This document shows positions 1-8,437 of a DNA stretch of 11,671 nucleotides, piece after piece. The stretch is from Cercophora sp. LCS_1 (Eukaryota > Ascomycota > Sordariomycetes > Sordariales > Lasiosphaeriaceae): NCBI GenBank assembly GCA_036250225.1, contig JAPZLL010000109.1, positions 1-11,671 of the forward strand, read 5' to 3'. Both the position numbers and the translations under genes were made by a program. The notes under the pieces were generated by a model. The model saw only the letters and a program-made list of their open reading frames with translations, was not told the DNA's origin and ran no database searches. Each line of letters opens with the position of its first letter. Within the stretch, counting starts at the first letter, position 1.

Positions 1-187
1 CAGTGAGACCCATCGTCCGGGACCTTGGAGTCTACGTTCTGCTTGACAGTGTATCACCCCTTCGAGAGTTGTACTAGCCTTCACTCAGTCACCTTGCACT
101 CACCCTACCTAGAGCATTGGACCCTGTCCGCTCTTACGATCTGTCTTTACCAGGCTCACCTCGGTGCACCCGGAGCAGGCCGTAACA
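1..187 (+). repeat. Partial Gypsy-type LTR, copy A
   Basis: This is the 3' part of an LTR whose other copies lie at 458-740, 2021-2537 and 9832-10287 on the opposite strand. Read on the minus strand it aligns by eye with 2021-2210 almost throughout, with scattered substitutions. It ends in GTAACA at 187, the counterpart of the TGTTAC that opens copy C at 2021. The rest of the LTR lies outside the window, so its target-site duplication cannot be tested. It keeps more G and C than copy B and so looks less mutated. Reading frames here are by-products of the repeat. Confidence 0.8.
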
Positions 188-457
188 CGATCTTGGCAAT
201 CTCTAGAACTCGCTCGATAGTTGGCTCAATATATTCCCAAAGTCTCCTACAACAGTCATTACTGAACTTCTTACCTATTTCTCCTCCCACCGGTACCCCC
301 CCCCCCATACTTTCTACTAATTTCTATAATAAATATAAAGATCTTTACCAGATCTTCATTCTACAGCTCCTCTATTAATATACCCTTAAAAGGTAGGATC
401 TTCTTAATACTATTGGCTTTTTTAATGTATACCTTACCCACCTTCAGTATAATTAAG
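188..457 (-). pseudogene. Fragment of unrecognised coding family X (copy 1)
   Basis: Read on the minus strand, this stretch gives a protein-like frame that includes LWEYIEPTIERVLEIAKIV near 190-245. A matching segment, FWEYIEPTIE followed by a stop and ALEIAKVV, occurs at about 10875-10940. Similarity between the two regions continues along the DNA up to LTR copy B at 458, although this copy holds about 60 bases near 340-400 that the second lacks. The fragment is cut by LTR A on one side and LTR B on the other. A run of 11 C lies at 296-306. I do not recognise the protein: a gag-like or ORF1-like product of another retroelement, or a multicopy host gene, are both possible. Confidence 0.5.
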
Positions 458-740
458 TATTACGGCCTACTCCAGGTATACCGAGGTAAACCTTGGTAAA
501 GACAGATCGTAAAAGCGGACAGAGTCCAATGTTCTAGGTGGGGTGGATATAAGGTAACTAAGTAACGGCTAGTACAACTCTCAGAGGGGAATATACTGTC
601 AAGCAGAATGTAGACTCCAAGGTCCCGGACAATAGGTTTTACTAAGTAGTATTTAAAAACAATCTATTACTAGCGTAAGGAACCAGGGGTCCCTCACTCC
701 ATTATGGGCACAATAATAGTTTCTATACTACTAGTAATAA
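458..740 (-). repeat. Degenerate Gypsy-type LTR, copy B
   Basis: It starts TATTACGGCC, matching TGTTACGGCC at the start of copy C (2021) with one G-to-A change, and then follows copy C through the AGACTCCAAGGTCCCGGAC block (611-629) and the CTAGCGTAAGGAACC block. Differences from copies A and C are mostly C-to-T and G-to-A, so this is the most heavily mutated of the four. Similarity fades near 740, where the GC-rich second half of the LTR would begin. The right boundary is therefore uncertain, and no flanking duplication could be found. Confidence 0.7.
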
Positions 741-756
741 CAAGTATTTCCATATT

Positions 757-843
757 CTGCTCTCTGTACTCCCTAAAGATTAAGGAGAGCAGGGTGAGCT
801 CCTCAGCTGCTCTCTATATTTACTCGATCCCCAAGTAAATATA
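757..843. repeat. Cluster of perfect inverted repeats
   Basis: Three 8-base arms alternate in orientation: CTGCTCTC at 757-764, GAGAGCAG at 785-792, and CTGCTCTC again at 807-814. The middle arm can pair with either neighbour, giving two mutually exclusive hairpins. Directly after comes TATATTTACT at 815-824 pairing perfectly with AGTAAATATA at 834-843 across a 9-base loop. The function is unknown. It may belong to the far end of LTR copy B or to a different repeat. Confidence 0.6.
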
Positions 844-1050
844 GTAAGTAATTTGTATTAATTACTGTACTTGTATTGTTATTCGCACTGTATAGTTGTG
901 GGGGTATATTGACCCGTACTAGCCATTGATGTAATGGCGCCCATTGGGGCAGCCTATAGGTTGTTACACAATTCCCCCTCTTTATTATTCTTTTCCCACA
1001 AAGAACTCCCAGTGCGTTTTCACCCTTTAAATGCAATTATATTTGTTAAT
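844..1050. other. Unassigned AT-rich stretch
   Basis: No gene, LTR boundary or RNA gene is supported here. The only open frame (minus, 803-1036) has no recognisable protein features. A short self-complementary element, CCATT at 923-927 with AATGG at 933-937, lies beside a TGGCGCCC word at 935-942 that resembles a primer-binding site, but no LTR end adjoins it. Confidence 0.4.
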
Positions 1051-1602
1051 ATGATTAGGAAACAATAAAAGAAACCTCAACTTTCTTCTACAGAGTACCA
1101 CTGCGAGAACGTCCTTTTTATCCAGATCTTTAGTATTGTAATATTGGTCCACTACACCCACCATAAGCGCCTCAACCTTAAATACAAGGTTGCAAGCAAG
1201 AGTAAATTGTGTGGGAATTGTATTACTTCTAGAGACTAGGTATATTCTTTGTATAATGTCTACAGTAATAATTTAACCGAATTTTACAGGGTCTTTAAGG
1301 AAAAAAAGCGTCTGGACGAAAAAGAATACAAAACCCTGGTTAAGCTTTTTTGGTTAAAGGATTAATAACGTTCCCTAATTATTTATATTAACGAACTCTT
1401 TAGCTATAAGATTGCAATTATGGAGGAGGAAGATCATTAGGTATAGCCGGAACTACCCGCTAGTTTTAATTGGGGAGCCTTCCTAGTCGAAGCGCTGTTG
1501 TTGGAGGTGGCATCCTCCTAAGCGCTATTCTTAATAGGTAAGTTTAGTGAACGAGATTCTAAACGTTTTATAGCCTATTGCATATTTCGTTTTATATAGC
1601 TA
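1051..1602 (+). pseudogene. Plus-strand coding relic, unknown protein with Cys/His pairs
   Basis: From the ATG at 1051 one plus-strand frame stays protein-like for about 180 codons. It contains KEKKRLDEKEYKTLVKLFWL (about 1299-1358), YINELFSYKIAIMEEEDH (about 1387-1440) and FNWGAFLVEALLLEVASS (about 1465-1518). The interrupting stops are of the kinds a C-to-T or G-to-A change makes from CAA, CAG, CGA or TGG codons. Upstream, a YHCEN segment, HYTHHKR and CGNC space cysteines and histidines in a way that could suit a zinc-binding fold, but no known motif is matched. It lies opposite in strand to the Gypsy pol remnants around it, so it is not part of them. It could be a host gene relic or an ORF of another mobile element. 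The start is tentative, since a stop follows five codons after it. Confidence 0.5.
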
Positions 1603-1616
1603 ATATTATTACTCTA

Positions 1617-2020
1617 CAGGGCTTTTAGTTGTTATACCCTGGGCTATATATTCTTTAATTGATATGGATTTTTTTTAGTAAAATTCCTTAATTTTCCCTG
1701 GATAGTTAAAATAGTCGATGGGTTCCCACAAATTTAATTCTAGTCTATAATCGAACTATTTAATCAAATAGTACAGTTTACTATTGTGGACTTATAAATC
1801 TAGGATCTCGTCGATATCAATTTTTTCTTTATTGGCTTTAACCTCAATTATTTCCTCCAATAGGGTTTTCCTGGGTGCTGGTTCGAAAAGTAATATATGG
1901 AAGACCTCAGTCTATACCTTTATTAAGGCAGGTAGATCGAATTTGTAATTGGAAGTAGCGACTTTTCTTATAATCTTAAATGAGTTAAATTTTTTAAAGT
2001 CGAGCTTTTGGTTGGATTAT
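1617..2020 (-). pseudogene. Gypsy integrase C-terminus and chromodomain remnant (copy 1)
   Basis: This stretch parallels 3284-3670 base by base with many transitions. On the minus strand both carry the end of the integrase, the GPF-type module and the segment leading into the chromodomain. Copy 1 is more AT-rich and more stop-ridden than copy 2. It is cut at 2020 by LTR C: similarity to copy 2 stops about ten bases before the LTR (GAGCTTTTG shared, then divergent). Its 5' part is not found in the window. At the other end the two copies stop matching together, just past the shared CAGGGCTT...ACCCTGG block (1617-1642 and 3284-3309). It represents a second Gypsy copy of the same family. Confidence 0.8.
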
Positions 2021-2537
2021 TGTTACGGCCTGCTCCAAGTACACCGGAGTGAGCTTGGTAAAGACAGATCGTAAGAGCGGACAGGGTCCAATGCTCTAGG
2101 TGGGGTGGGTGTAAGGTGACTGAGTGAAGGCTAGTACAACTCTCGAAGGGTGATACACTGTCAAGCAGAACGTAGACTCCAAGGTCCCGGACGATGGGTC
2201 TCACTGAGCGGTGCTCAAGAATAATGTATTGCTAGCGTGAGGATCCAAGAGTCCTCACACAGTTGTAGGTACAACTATCGAAACTATATACTCGTGAGAC
2301 TGGTCTTCAGGTCCCGAGCTTGTTGGTCCTGAGGCCCGGGACCAATACCGCCGGGTCCCCTGCGATAGGCCCGGGGTCGGTCCCGGACCCTCTAGTTCCG
2401 AGCACTGGGACCATTCCCTTCGGGTCCAGCCTAATTGGTTCCCTCAGGGCTTGTGGGTCCTTATACCCTGGGCCCAATAATTAATGTCTCGCTATAGTCT
2501 GTGCTCCCTCCTTGAGGTTATAACCTGGGTTGTGATA
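2021..2537 (-). repeat. Gypsy LTR, copy C (3' LTR)
   Basis: It begins TGTTACGGCC and ends GTTGTGATA, where copy D ends GTCGTGACA. The ancestral ends on the coding strand are thus TGTCACG...CGTAACA, the usual TG...CA form. The second half (about 2300-2475) is GC-rich, with repeated GGGTCCC and CCCGGGACC words that can pair with one another. It is 517 bases long against 456 in copy D, the extra bases lying in that GC-rich part. Being downstream of pol and next to a purine tract, it is the 3' LTR. Confidence 0.85.
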
Positions 2538-2552
2538 CGATTCCCTCCTTCC
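2538..2552 (-). promoter_or_regulatory. Probable polypurine tract next to the 3' LTR
   Basis: On the minus strand the bases just before LTR C read GGAAGGAGGGAATCG, twelve purines and then three mixed bases before the LTR. This is where LTR retrotransposons prime plus-strand DNA synthesis. The position fits, although the last three bases are not purine-only, which could reflect mutation. Confidence 0.6.
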
Positions 2553-3283
2553 AAGGCCTGCGACCCAAAGGCCATTTCTCCAAGCCTAAAGGAGCGTAAC
2601 CCGCATTCCTGTACGTTCCCCCATTTTCCTCCCTGTAACCGTTCTACTGATACAATGTCCGGCAGGATTTAAAAGGCCCAATTGTTACGTTCCCAACAAA
2701 AGGTATTATCTAAATCCGCATTGGGCACTTATCTCTCCTTATATAGTAGTCCATCGGAGATACCTTGTTCGAATTATTTTTATACTAAGTGCAAGTGTTT
2801 TATTACTGCGGATTCCTTACGCTACAGTAAATATACCACCCGCAAAATCGCCTATAATAGTACTAACTTTGCTCCCACTCGTGGGTGTTCCGCATGTTTT
2901 CTCGTATTGCCCCAATACTCTAACCCCTCCTTCTAATAATAAAAAGCCTCGAAGGTCTGTGGAAATTGTCCGAGGAAGAGGACAATTTTTGTTAGACACT
3001 TCTTTCCATTATATAGAACTTCCTCTCTATATTGGAGAGGAAAGCAATCATATAGTAATGGGCAAATAAGTTATTCAAGCAGGGGTATATTATTATAGAG
3101 TCTAATCCATTATCTTATTCCGGGGACTCTTCTACATTCCCTGCGGAAGACCCCGTGGATTAGCAATAGGCTATTAGATTCAATTAGTCTGCCCTTAACC
3201 CTTTTCTACTTAAGTCTATAGTGCAGAACCCAATTGCTGGATCGCTGGGGGCTGGGCGAGGTCAGGGGTAAATAATTGGCCGG
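2553..3283. other. Unassigned stretch with strong inverted repeats
   Basis: Between the polypurine tract and the pol relic I see no recognisable protein on either strand; the short frames here (for example plus 2682-2936 and minus 2817-2999) resemble nothing known. In the element's sense it would be an unusually long 3' untranslated region, or a separate insertion. Three hairpin-forming segments lie at 2963-2988, 3006-3061 and 3102-3163. A GC-rich patch is found at about 3235-3290. Confidence 0.5.
2963..3163. repeat. Three successive inverted repeats
   Basis: AAATTGTCC (2963-2971) pairs perfectly with GGACAATTT (2980-2988). TTCCTCTC (3020-3027) pairs with GAGAGGAA (3035-3042), inside outer arms CCATTA (3006-3011) and TAATGG (3056-3061). 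CTAATCCA (3102-3109) pairs with TGGATTAG (3156-3163), enclosing CGGGG/CCCCG (3121-3125, 3151-3155) and TCTTC/GAAGA (3128-3132, 3146-3150). They survive in a sequence otherwise full of point mutations. Confidence 0.65.
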
Positions 3284-3309
3284 CAGGGCTTTCAGTCGTT
3301 ACACCCTGG

Positions 3310-3510
3310 ACTAATAGTTAGTCTAGATTCTTTTAGTAGAACTCCTTGATCTTTTCTGAACAGTTGAGGTAATTGACGGGCTCCCATAAGTCTGACTCTA
3401 ATCGAACCATTTAATCAAATAGTAAAATTTACTGTTATAGACTTATAAATCCAGGATTTCATCGACGTTGAATTCCTCTTTATTAGCCTCAGCCTCAATT
3501 ATCTCTTCCA
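3310..3510 (-). pseudogene. Gypsy chromodomain (C-terminus of pol), broken
   Basis: The minus strand reads EEFNVDEILD, a stop, then YNSKFYYLIKW, which fits the chromodomain pattern of an acidic start, a variable strand and a Y-L-[VI]-K-W core. In the next frame ESDLWEPVNYLNCSEKIKEF follows, the usual W-E-P segment and final helix. The frame change after the KW core shows at least one indel. In chromoviruses this module guides integration towards particular chromatin. The same region in decayed form is at 1617-1860. Confidence 0.8.
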
Positions 3511-4660
3511 GCGGGGTTCTTTTGAGCACTGGCTTAAGGAGCAATATGTGGAAGACCTTAGTCCATACCTTCATTAAGGCAGATAGGTTGAGTTCGTAAT
3601 TGGAAGTAGTAATCTTTCTTACAATCCTAAACGGGCCGAATTTTTTAAAATCGAACTTTTGAAAGTTTTGCGCAAGAAAGTAGACGTACTTTTCCTCCTA
3701 TAGATCTAATCCCTTAGATCTCTTGTAGTTATAGTAGTATTTTATTCGGTCGCATATAAACTCGAGCTTGGCCCTGAGGTAGTCATACAGTTCCTAAAGT
3801 CGATCGGTACGTATAGCAGCCCGTGGCGCATTTATAGGCAGTCCTCACTGGAGTTCTAATTCCTTACCGAAAAGTATAAAGAATAGTAATACGTTTATTG
3901 ACTTTACAACCGTAATATTATAGGCTATTTGTACTATTGGCAATAGCTCAAGCCAATTGTCCTGTTCGAAATTAATATAGGCCCTGAGGTAGGTCTCGAA
4001 TATTTGGTTGAGTCGCTCGATCTGGCTATCTATTTGTAGGTAGTGGGCTGTTGAGAGTTTATTACTGACACCCATTTGCTTTATTAGCCCTTATTAGAAT
4101 TTTGAGACGAAAAGTTTGCTATCTAACTAAAGGTGGATCGAAATAATATCCCTTTCGAACATATAGGCAAGTTATTCTGCGCTTGTACTCTTTTTATAAG
4201 GCAAAAAAATATGCCCATTTTGTCAGTCTATTAACAATTACCCAGATGGAGTTGTAGCTAACGCCTGTAGCAAGGTCCCTGGATTCCGGGATTCCTGTAA
4301 TGAAGTCCATTAAAATTGAACTCCATAGTGTCTCTGGGGCTGGAAGGGGTTCGAATAGACTATAGGGTTTATATTGCTTGGTCTTAATTTTGTTGCAGAT
4401 GTTACAATTGTCAATAACTTCTTCCACTAATTTTTTTATTCTTGGGAAGGCATACCCTTATTTGGCTTATAAGAGTGTCTTTGCCCTTTCCATATATCTT
4501 CCAATTTGTGCCTTATAAGTCTATTGGACGTATTTTCGTTAGAAGTTGGGGCTGTAAATATAGGGCTTATTATTGTATTATAGCCATATAGTGGTCGTAG
4601 TTTCCTTGGGCGCAGTCCTGGCCCCGTGGAAGCTGCACTTATTGCAGGGGCCTTTTCGCC
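3511..4660 (-). pseudogene. Gypsy integrase, broken
   Basis: On the minus strand the parts appear in the expected order. The zinc-binding domain shows the KKLVEEVIDNCNICNK segment with its Cys pair near 4397-4406; its His pair is not clear. The DDE core gives the first Asp in LMDFITGIPES (Asp codon at 4305-4307), a decayed middle part around 4080-4190, and the glutamate in QIDSQIERLNQ (codon 4016-4018). The C-terminal part has FGPFRIVRKITTSNYELNL near 3600-3645 before the chromodomain. Reading frame changes occur between 4194 and 4180, and stops are scattered. The product would insert element cDNA into the genome. The usual HHCC spacing is lost and the second catalytic Asp region is rearranged, so no activity is expected. 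Confidence 0.85.
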
Positions 4661-5155
4661 CATTCCGTGGGCAGGGTCCCTTGGTTAGTTCTTTCCTTCA
4701 TGCCTAGAGGTCCTCCTACTACCACTCAACCTAATACTCCTGGAGTGTGGTCTATTAAATATAAATAGTATCTTTGGGCATTCAGTCCTCTATAGTTTGT
4801 AGTACATATTCGACTATACCGTTTGCAGCTTATTAGAGGACTAGTGAGGACTCTAATTGTTCGTGGGCATAATAGTGGTTTATTTTTCTACTGAGGGTAT
4901 TGGCCCTTCCATTATCCTTTCCCTTAATGTAGTGGATCTTAAAGTGGAATGGGGCTATAAACTCCAACTACCTTACCTATCTCGTACTAAACTTCTTAGT
5001 AAGGAAGTACCTAAGGTTATTATAATTCGAAAAGACTTTAACCGGCTCCTCTATTCCTGTTAGGTGGCCTGCTGATTGCCTTGGACAGGAATGTACATAG
5101 GTAGTATTTTCCATTTTCCTGGAGCTGGTTAAGGACTCCTCCTAGAGCGTAGTCT
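4661..5155 (-). pseudogene. Gypsy RNase H and linker to integrase, with internal deletions
   Basis: Minus-strand segments LDYALGGVLNQ (about 5125-5157), CTFLSKAISRP (about 5065-5097), KVFSNYNNLRYF (just below 5050) and FHFKIHYIKGKDNGRAN (about 4900-4950) are typical of the Gypsy RNase H domain. Two stretches normally present are missing: the segment carrying the first catalytic Asp before DYALGGVL, and the conserved Tyr-Glu helix region between LSKAISRP and LTGIEEPVKV. Each gap is roughly 20 to 30 residues, estimated against the family from memory. The second shifts the frame. Below 4900 a poorly conserved linker runs to the integrase, with a minus-strand open frame at 4436-4663 that is not in the integrase frame. 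Confidence 0.75.
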
Positions 5156-6318
5156 AATATTGTTATAAAGGCGTATTTAAGCTCGCTAAACGCCTCCTGT
5201 TAGCGCGAGGTCCATTCGAACGTTGTTCCCATACTACATAGTTTGTAAAAGGGTTTAGTGATTTTAACAAATCCCCTGATAAAACATCAATAGAAGTTGG
5301 TTAACCCAAGGAATAATTAGACCTCTATTTTGGTTTTTAGTGTGGACTAGTCCTGGACTGCCTTAATCTTTTCCGGCTATATTTCGATCTTTTCTGGGGA
5401 GATTTTAAATGCTAGGCAGTTAAGTTCCTAAATGTAAAATTAGCTCTTCTCCGGGTTCATTGTTATTCTGGTTCGTTCTAGGGCTGCCAATATTTATCGA
5501 ACATACTATTAATGCTCCTTGAGCGTTTGAGAGTAAATGAGGATACTGTTAATATAGGCAAATATAAACTTGTTGATAAATAGTCTCAAGATATAATCGA
5601 TTATGCTTTAAAAGGATGCGGGGGCATTAATTAGCCCAAAGAGCATAATTTAATATTGGAAATGTCCTCTTAGTGTCCTAAATACTGTTTTGTGCTCGTC
5701 TCCTGCCTTAATGCATTAATGGTTAAACCCCATAGGGAAATCGAGGTTGGAAACCCAATTTTTTCCTACTAGCCATTCCCTAAACTCGGAGATAAGGGGC
5801 AATGGGTATTGGTTTTTAATGGTTTCTTCATTAAGTACTCAATAATCGATAACTAGGCAGAATTTCCCATCCTTTTTGGGAACAAATAAAATTGGGTATT
5901 CTACTAGCAATTGAAAATGCTCAATAAATCCATTCTTCAGGTTCTCGTTAATGTCTTCCTTTAGTACCTCGAACTATTTGGGGTTTAGGTAATAAGTCTT
6001 AAAGGATTTTAGCTGAGCTCCCTCTTTTAACCTAATTTTATAGTCCCACGGACTATGCTCAGGTAACTTTTTAATTTTCTTCCTAAATAATTTGAAGTGT
6101 TAATATTCTTTTGGCACATTTCCCAGGCTTATTAGTTCTTCCTCCAAACTATCACTTGGGTCTATATAATTATTATTCTTAGGTTTATTGTCTGACTTAT
6201 ATCCGGAGTTATAGTTATTATTATGTGTGGTAAATCTAATCCACAATACTACTAGCTCTTGGGACTCAATTCCTTTAGGGGATACCCTATGGGCCTTCGG
6301 CTCCACACCGGTTTTCAC
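5156..6318 (-). pseudogene. Gypsy reverse transcriptase, broken
   Basis: One minus-strand frame runs from about 6063 to 5156 with stops but no frameshift. In order it shows HSPWDYKIRLKEGAQ (about 6010-6057), FVPKKDGKFCLVIDY (about 5840-5884), KNQYPLPLISEFREWL, the FRTLRGHFQY segment, FGLINAPASF (5611-5640), the catalytic motif region reading FAYINSILIYS (5530-5562), and FLGLTNFY plus GFVKITKPFY in the thumb and connection. The normal Y-x-D-D motif reads YINS (5545-5556), so both catalytic aspartates are gone. Several stops stand where related proteins have Arg, Gln or Trp. The N-terminal linker to the protease (6100-6318) is poorly conserved and in a different frame. The intact protein would copy element RNA into DNA in cytoplasmic particles. 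Confidence 0.9.
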
Positions 6319-6339
6319 TTCCCTAATCGTGCGTATTGT

Positions 6340-6705
6340 ACATTCTGGGCATAGAGATAAGGCCTCGTCGTTGCAATTTCAAATTTGAAAGGTGGCTACC
6401 CTTAAAGTCCAGCCAAGGGTTATATTTCTTTAGCCATAATTCTCCCAGGATTATACCGTATTCGACCACTAGCACAACCCTAAAGGTAATCCTCTATACA
6501 TCTCCATCCACTGTAATTAAAAGTATTAAAAAATTATAGAAATATAGTATTCCTTTTCTAGAGGTAATATTAATAGGTTCTGGCAGCTCCTCGTGCGGGA
6601 TTCTATACCTATTAACGAATTGGGGGTTAACCAGGTTTTCTATACTACCTATATCAATTACTACTTATGTTCTAAATAGTTTTCCATAGCCGTTGGTTCC
6701 ATTGG
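6340..6705 (-). pseudogene. Gypsy aspartic protease, broken
   Basis: A minus-strand frame gives VVIDIGSIENLVNPQFVNRY (about 6605-6664) with the active-site Asp in DIGS (6644-6655). About 60 residues further on comes GIILGELWLKKYNPWLDF (about 6410-6465), the ILG-x-x-WL-x-x-x-x-P signature that closes retropepsins of this group. A stop (TAA) stands just before the first motif and another (TAG) between the two. The catalytic triad normally reads D-S-G or D-T-G; here the middle residue is Ile. The family cleaves the Gag-Pol polyprotein during particle maturation. Confidence 0.85.
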
Positions 6706-8307
6706 TACTAATTGCAAAATATTACTGGTTGTTTTCCATTACCGTTATAATAATAACGGACTTGTAAAGTCTTTAGGTATACATCCTCTAAGTGCCTCGT
6801 CTTTTTTTTAGGGCTTGCGCTAATTGTTGGATTAGAGGTTTTTGAATCTAGCTGAGGGCCCTGACTCGTTTCCCAGGCAAATTCTAAAATGTTTTGGGTA
6901 AAGTTATAGAACACTATAGGTAACGCCCTGGGTGTCTTTCTTAAGGGTCTAATTAACCTCAAATGGTTGGATAGCGCCTAATTCCTCAAATATAGACTGG
7001 AACTGATCTCAAGTGTCCTTTTTACTCCTTTACCTCATTCTACATTCCTTAGGTCTGCCGAATATACAATCAAATTCCTAACTTACAGTCCACTTATAGG
7101 CCTTTTCCTCCTAGTATTCCCAATACCCCGGGTTAGTACAAAACTAATAAGAAGTATATAGGCACTTGTCTAGCGCTTAATAGATAACCCTAATTATGGG
7201 GTTCTAGCTACCTGTCCGGAATTGGATTCTTCAATCAAACTGGAGATTGAATTCTTCTATAGTCCAGTATAGTTGTTGGCTCCTCTACTTTTCGTTGCAT
7301 TGCGGGAGTATCTGGTAGTAAGCCTTCTGGGCTAGGTGATATAGATGGTGGTATTATAGGTATATACACTCAATTTAGGAGAAGTACTTATATTAATAGT
7401 ATAGGGGGTATACGGCTGGGTATTTTCCCTCTTTTAATTCTTCCCGGTAACACTTTTTTACTAATTCTTAGAACTATAGGTAGGCGTATTTAATGGGAAA
7501 GTATTTTCGTTCAATTGATTTACTGTCTGCCCATTCCTCCCAGTCTCCATAGGTGGATTCTCCCTCCTCAGGCCAGTCATTAGGTCCCCATTCTTCCTTT
7601 ACCGATCGTTAGCGCTGTGGGGGTTTATTTTAACTTGTGGAGTCGCTGGGGTGTATTCATCAATAGCAGCTTCGGTTTATTAGCCATTGTGCCTCTAGGT
7701 CTAGTCCTTCGATGTGGGTTTCTCTATTAAATACAATCACTTCGCAAGTTTGCTCGTTTATCATTTCACTTCTTTATAGAGGACTATAGTCGTGCATCTA
7801 CATAGCTTCCTTAATGTTTCTTCTTTTCTCGAGCCATTGGTAAAAGAGCTTAAGGGTACCTATCCTTTATAGTGGCATTCCATTATTCGATTTGTTGGGC
7901 AGGTATTCGCCACTTCCGGGCTTGAGGTTCTCGCGGGTGTGGATCCATTCGGAATACTCAAACAAATCTCATTGTTCTAGGGTGAGAGAGGAGTAGTATA
8001 CATCCCAAAACTCCTTATTCCATTGCCTGATCTCCCATTCCATAGGTAGGGCTCTCTGTCCCTCGGGGGCTATAGTGACTCTGCCTTTGAAGGTGAGGAC
8101 CGGTCTATTGTCTTGCTTCTCAGCGTAATTGTTATTAAACACCTGGTTAATATTATCATTTGAGAGGTAGTAATTGTTATTGGGGAAATAGTCCATTTAG
8201 TCGTTATTTTCGGAATTGGTTATACAGATAACTATTATACTATCCGTTATTTGGATAGTTATCTTTGGTTCTATTAATAGCGCCCATCTGGCTTTCCTGG
8301 GTACCTT
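6706..8307 (-). pseudogene. Long unassigned segment between Gag zinc knuckle and protease
   Basis: The zinc-knuckle frame continues without a shift from 8307 down to about 6958, some 450 codons, broken only by TAA, TAG and TGA codons. It includes APEGQRALPMEWEIRQWNKE (8022-8081), EYSEWIHTRENLKPGSGEYL (about 7890-7950), FNRETHIEGLDLEAQWLINR (about 7670-7730) and YGDWEEWADSKSIERKYF (about 7500-7550). Near 6960 the open frame shifts and runs on to 6708 with a lysine-rich end. The segment is rich in Trp, Tyr, Glu and Arg. Between knuckle and protease most Gypsy elements have a much shorter linker. I do not recognise a domain: it may be an extended Gag C-terminus or an acquired domain. An inverted repeat, AGATAACTAT (8226-8235) with ATAGTTATCT (8255-8264), lies near its start. 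Confidence 0.6.
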
Positions 8308-8349
8308 GCATTCTCTGGCAAAGTGCCTGTTCTTATTACAATTATAGTA
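8308..8349 (-). pseudogene. Gag CCHC zinc knuckle with first Cys lost
   Basis: The minus strand reads YYNCNKNRHFAREC. The Gag knuckle pattern is C-x2-C-x4-H-x4-C; here the second Cys, the His and the last Cys are correctly spaced but the first Cys is Tyr. A TGC-to-TAC change, a single G-to-A transition, explains it. The knuckle packages element RNA in related elements. It lies on the low-coordinate side of the 8443-8910 insertion, in the same frame as gag on the other side. Confidence 0.85.
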
Positions 8350-8437
8350 CTGGACCTTATTCTTATCCTTGGGAGGTACCTTTCCAGATTATTATAAATC
8401 AATATATCTGTTCTAAACTATACCAATATCCATATAA

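Noticed and set aside
296..306. Run of 11 C
   Set aside because: A homopolymer without context; it may vary in length or be a sequencing artefact.
25..378. Plus-strand frame of 117 codons
   Set aside because: It runs from LTR copy A into the X relic, which is coded on the minus strand; part of the same peptide recurs on the minus strand of LTR C.
935..950. TGGCGCCC word resembling a primer-binding site
   Set aside because: No LTR end adjoins it and no retroelement coding follows in the right orientation.
4857..5063. Plus-strand frame of 68 codons
   Set aside because: It is the antisense of the RNase H region, which is recognised on the minus strand.
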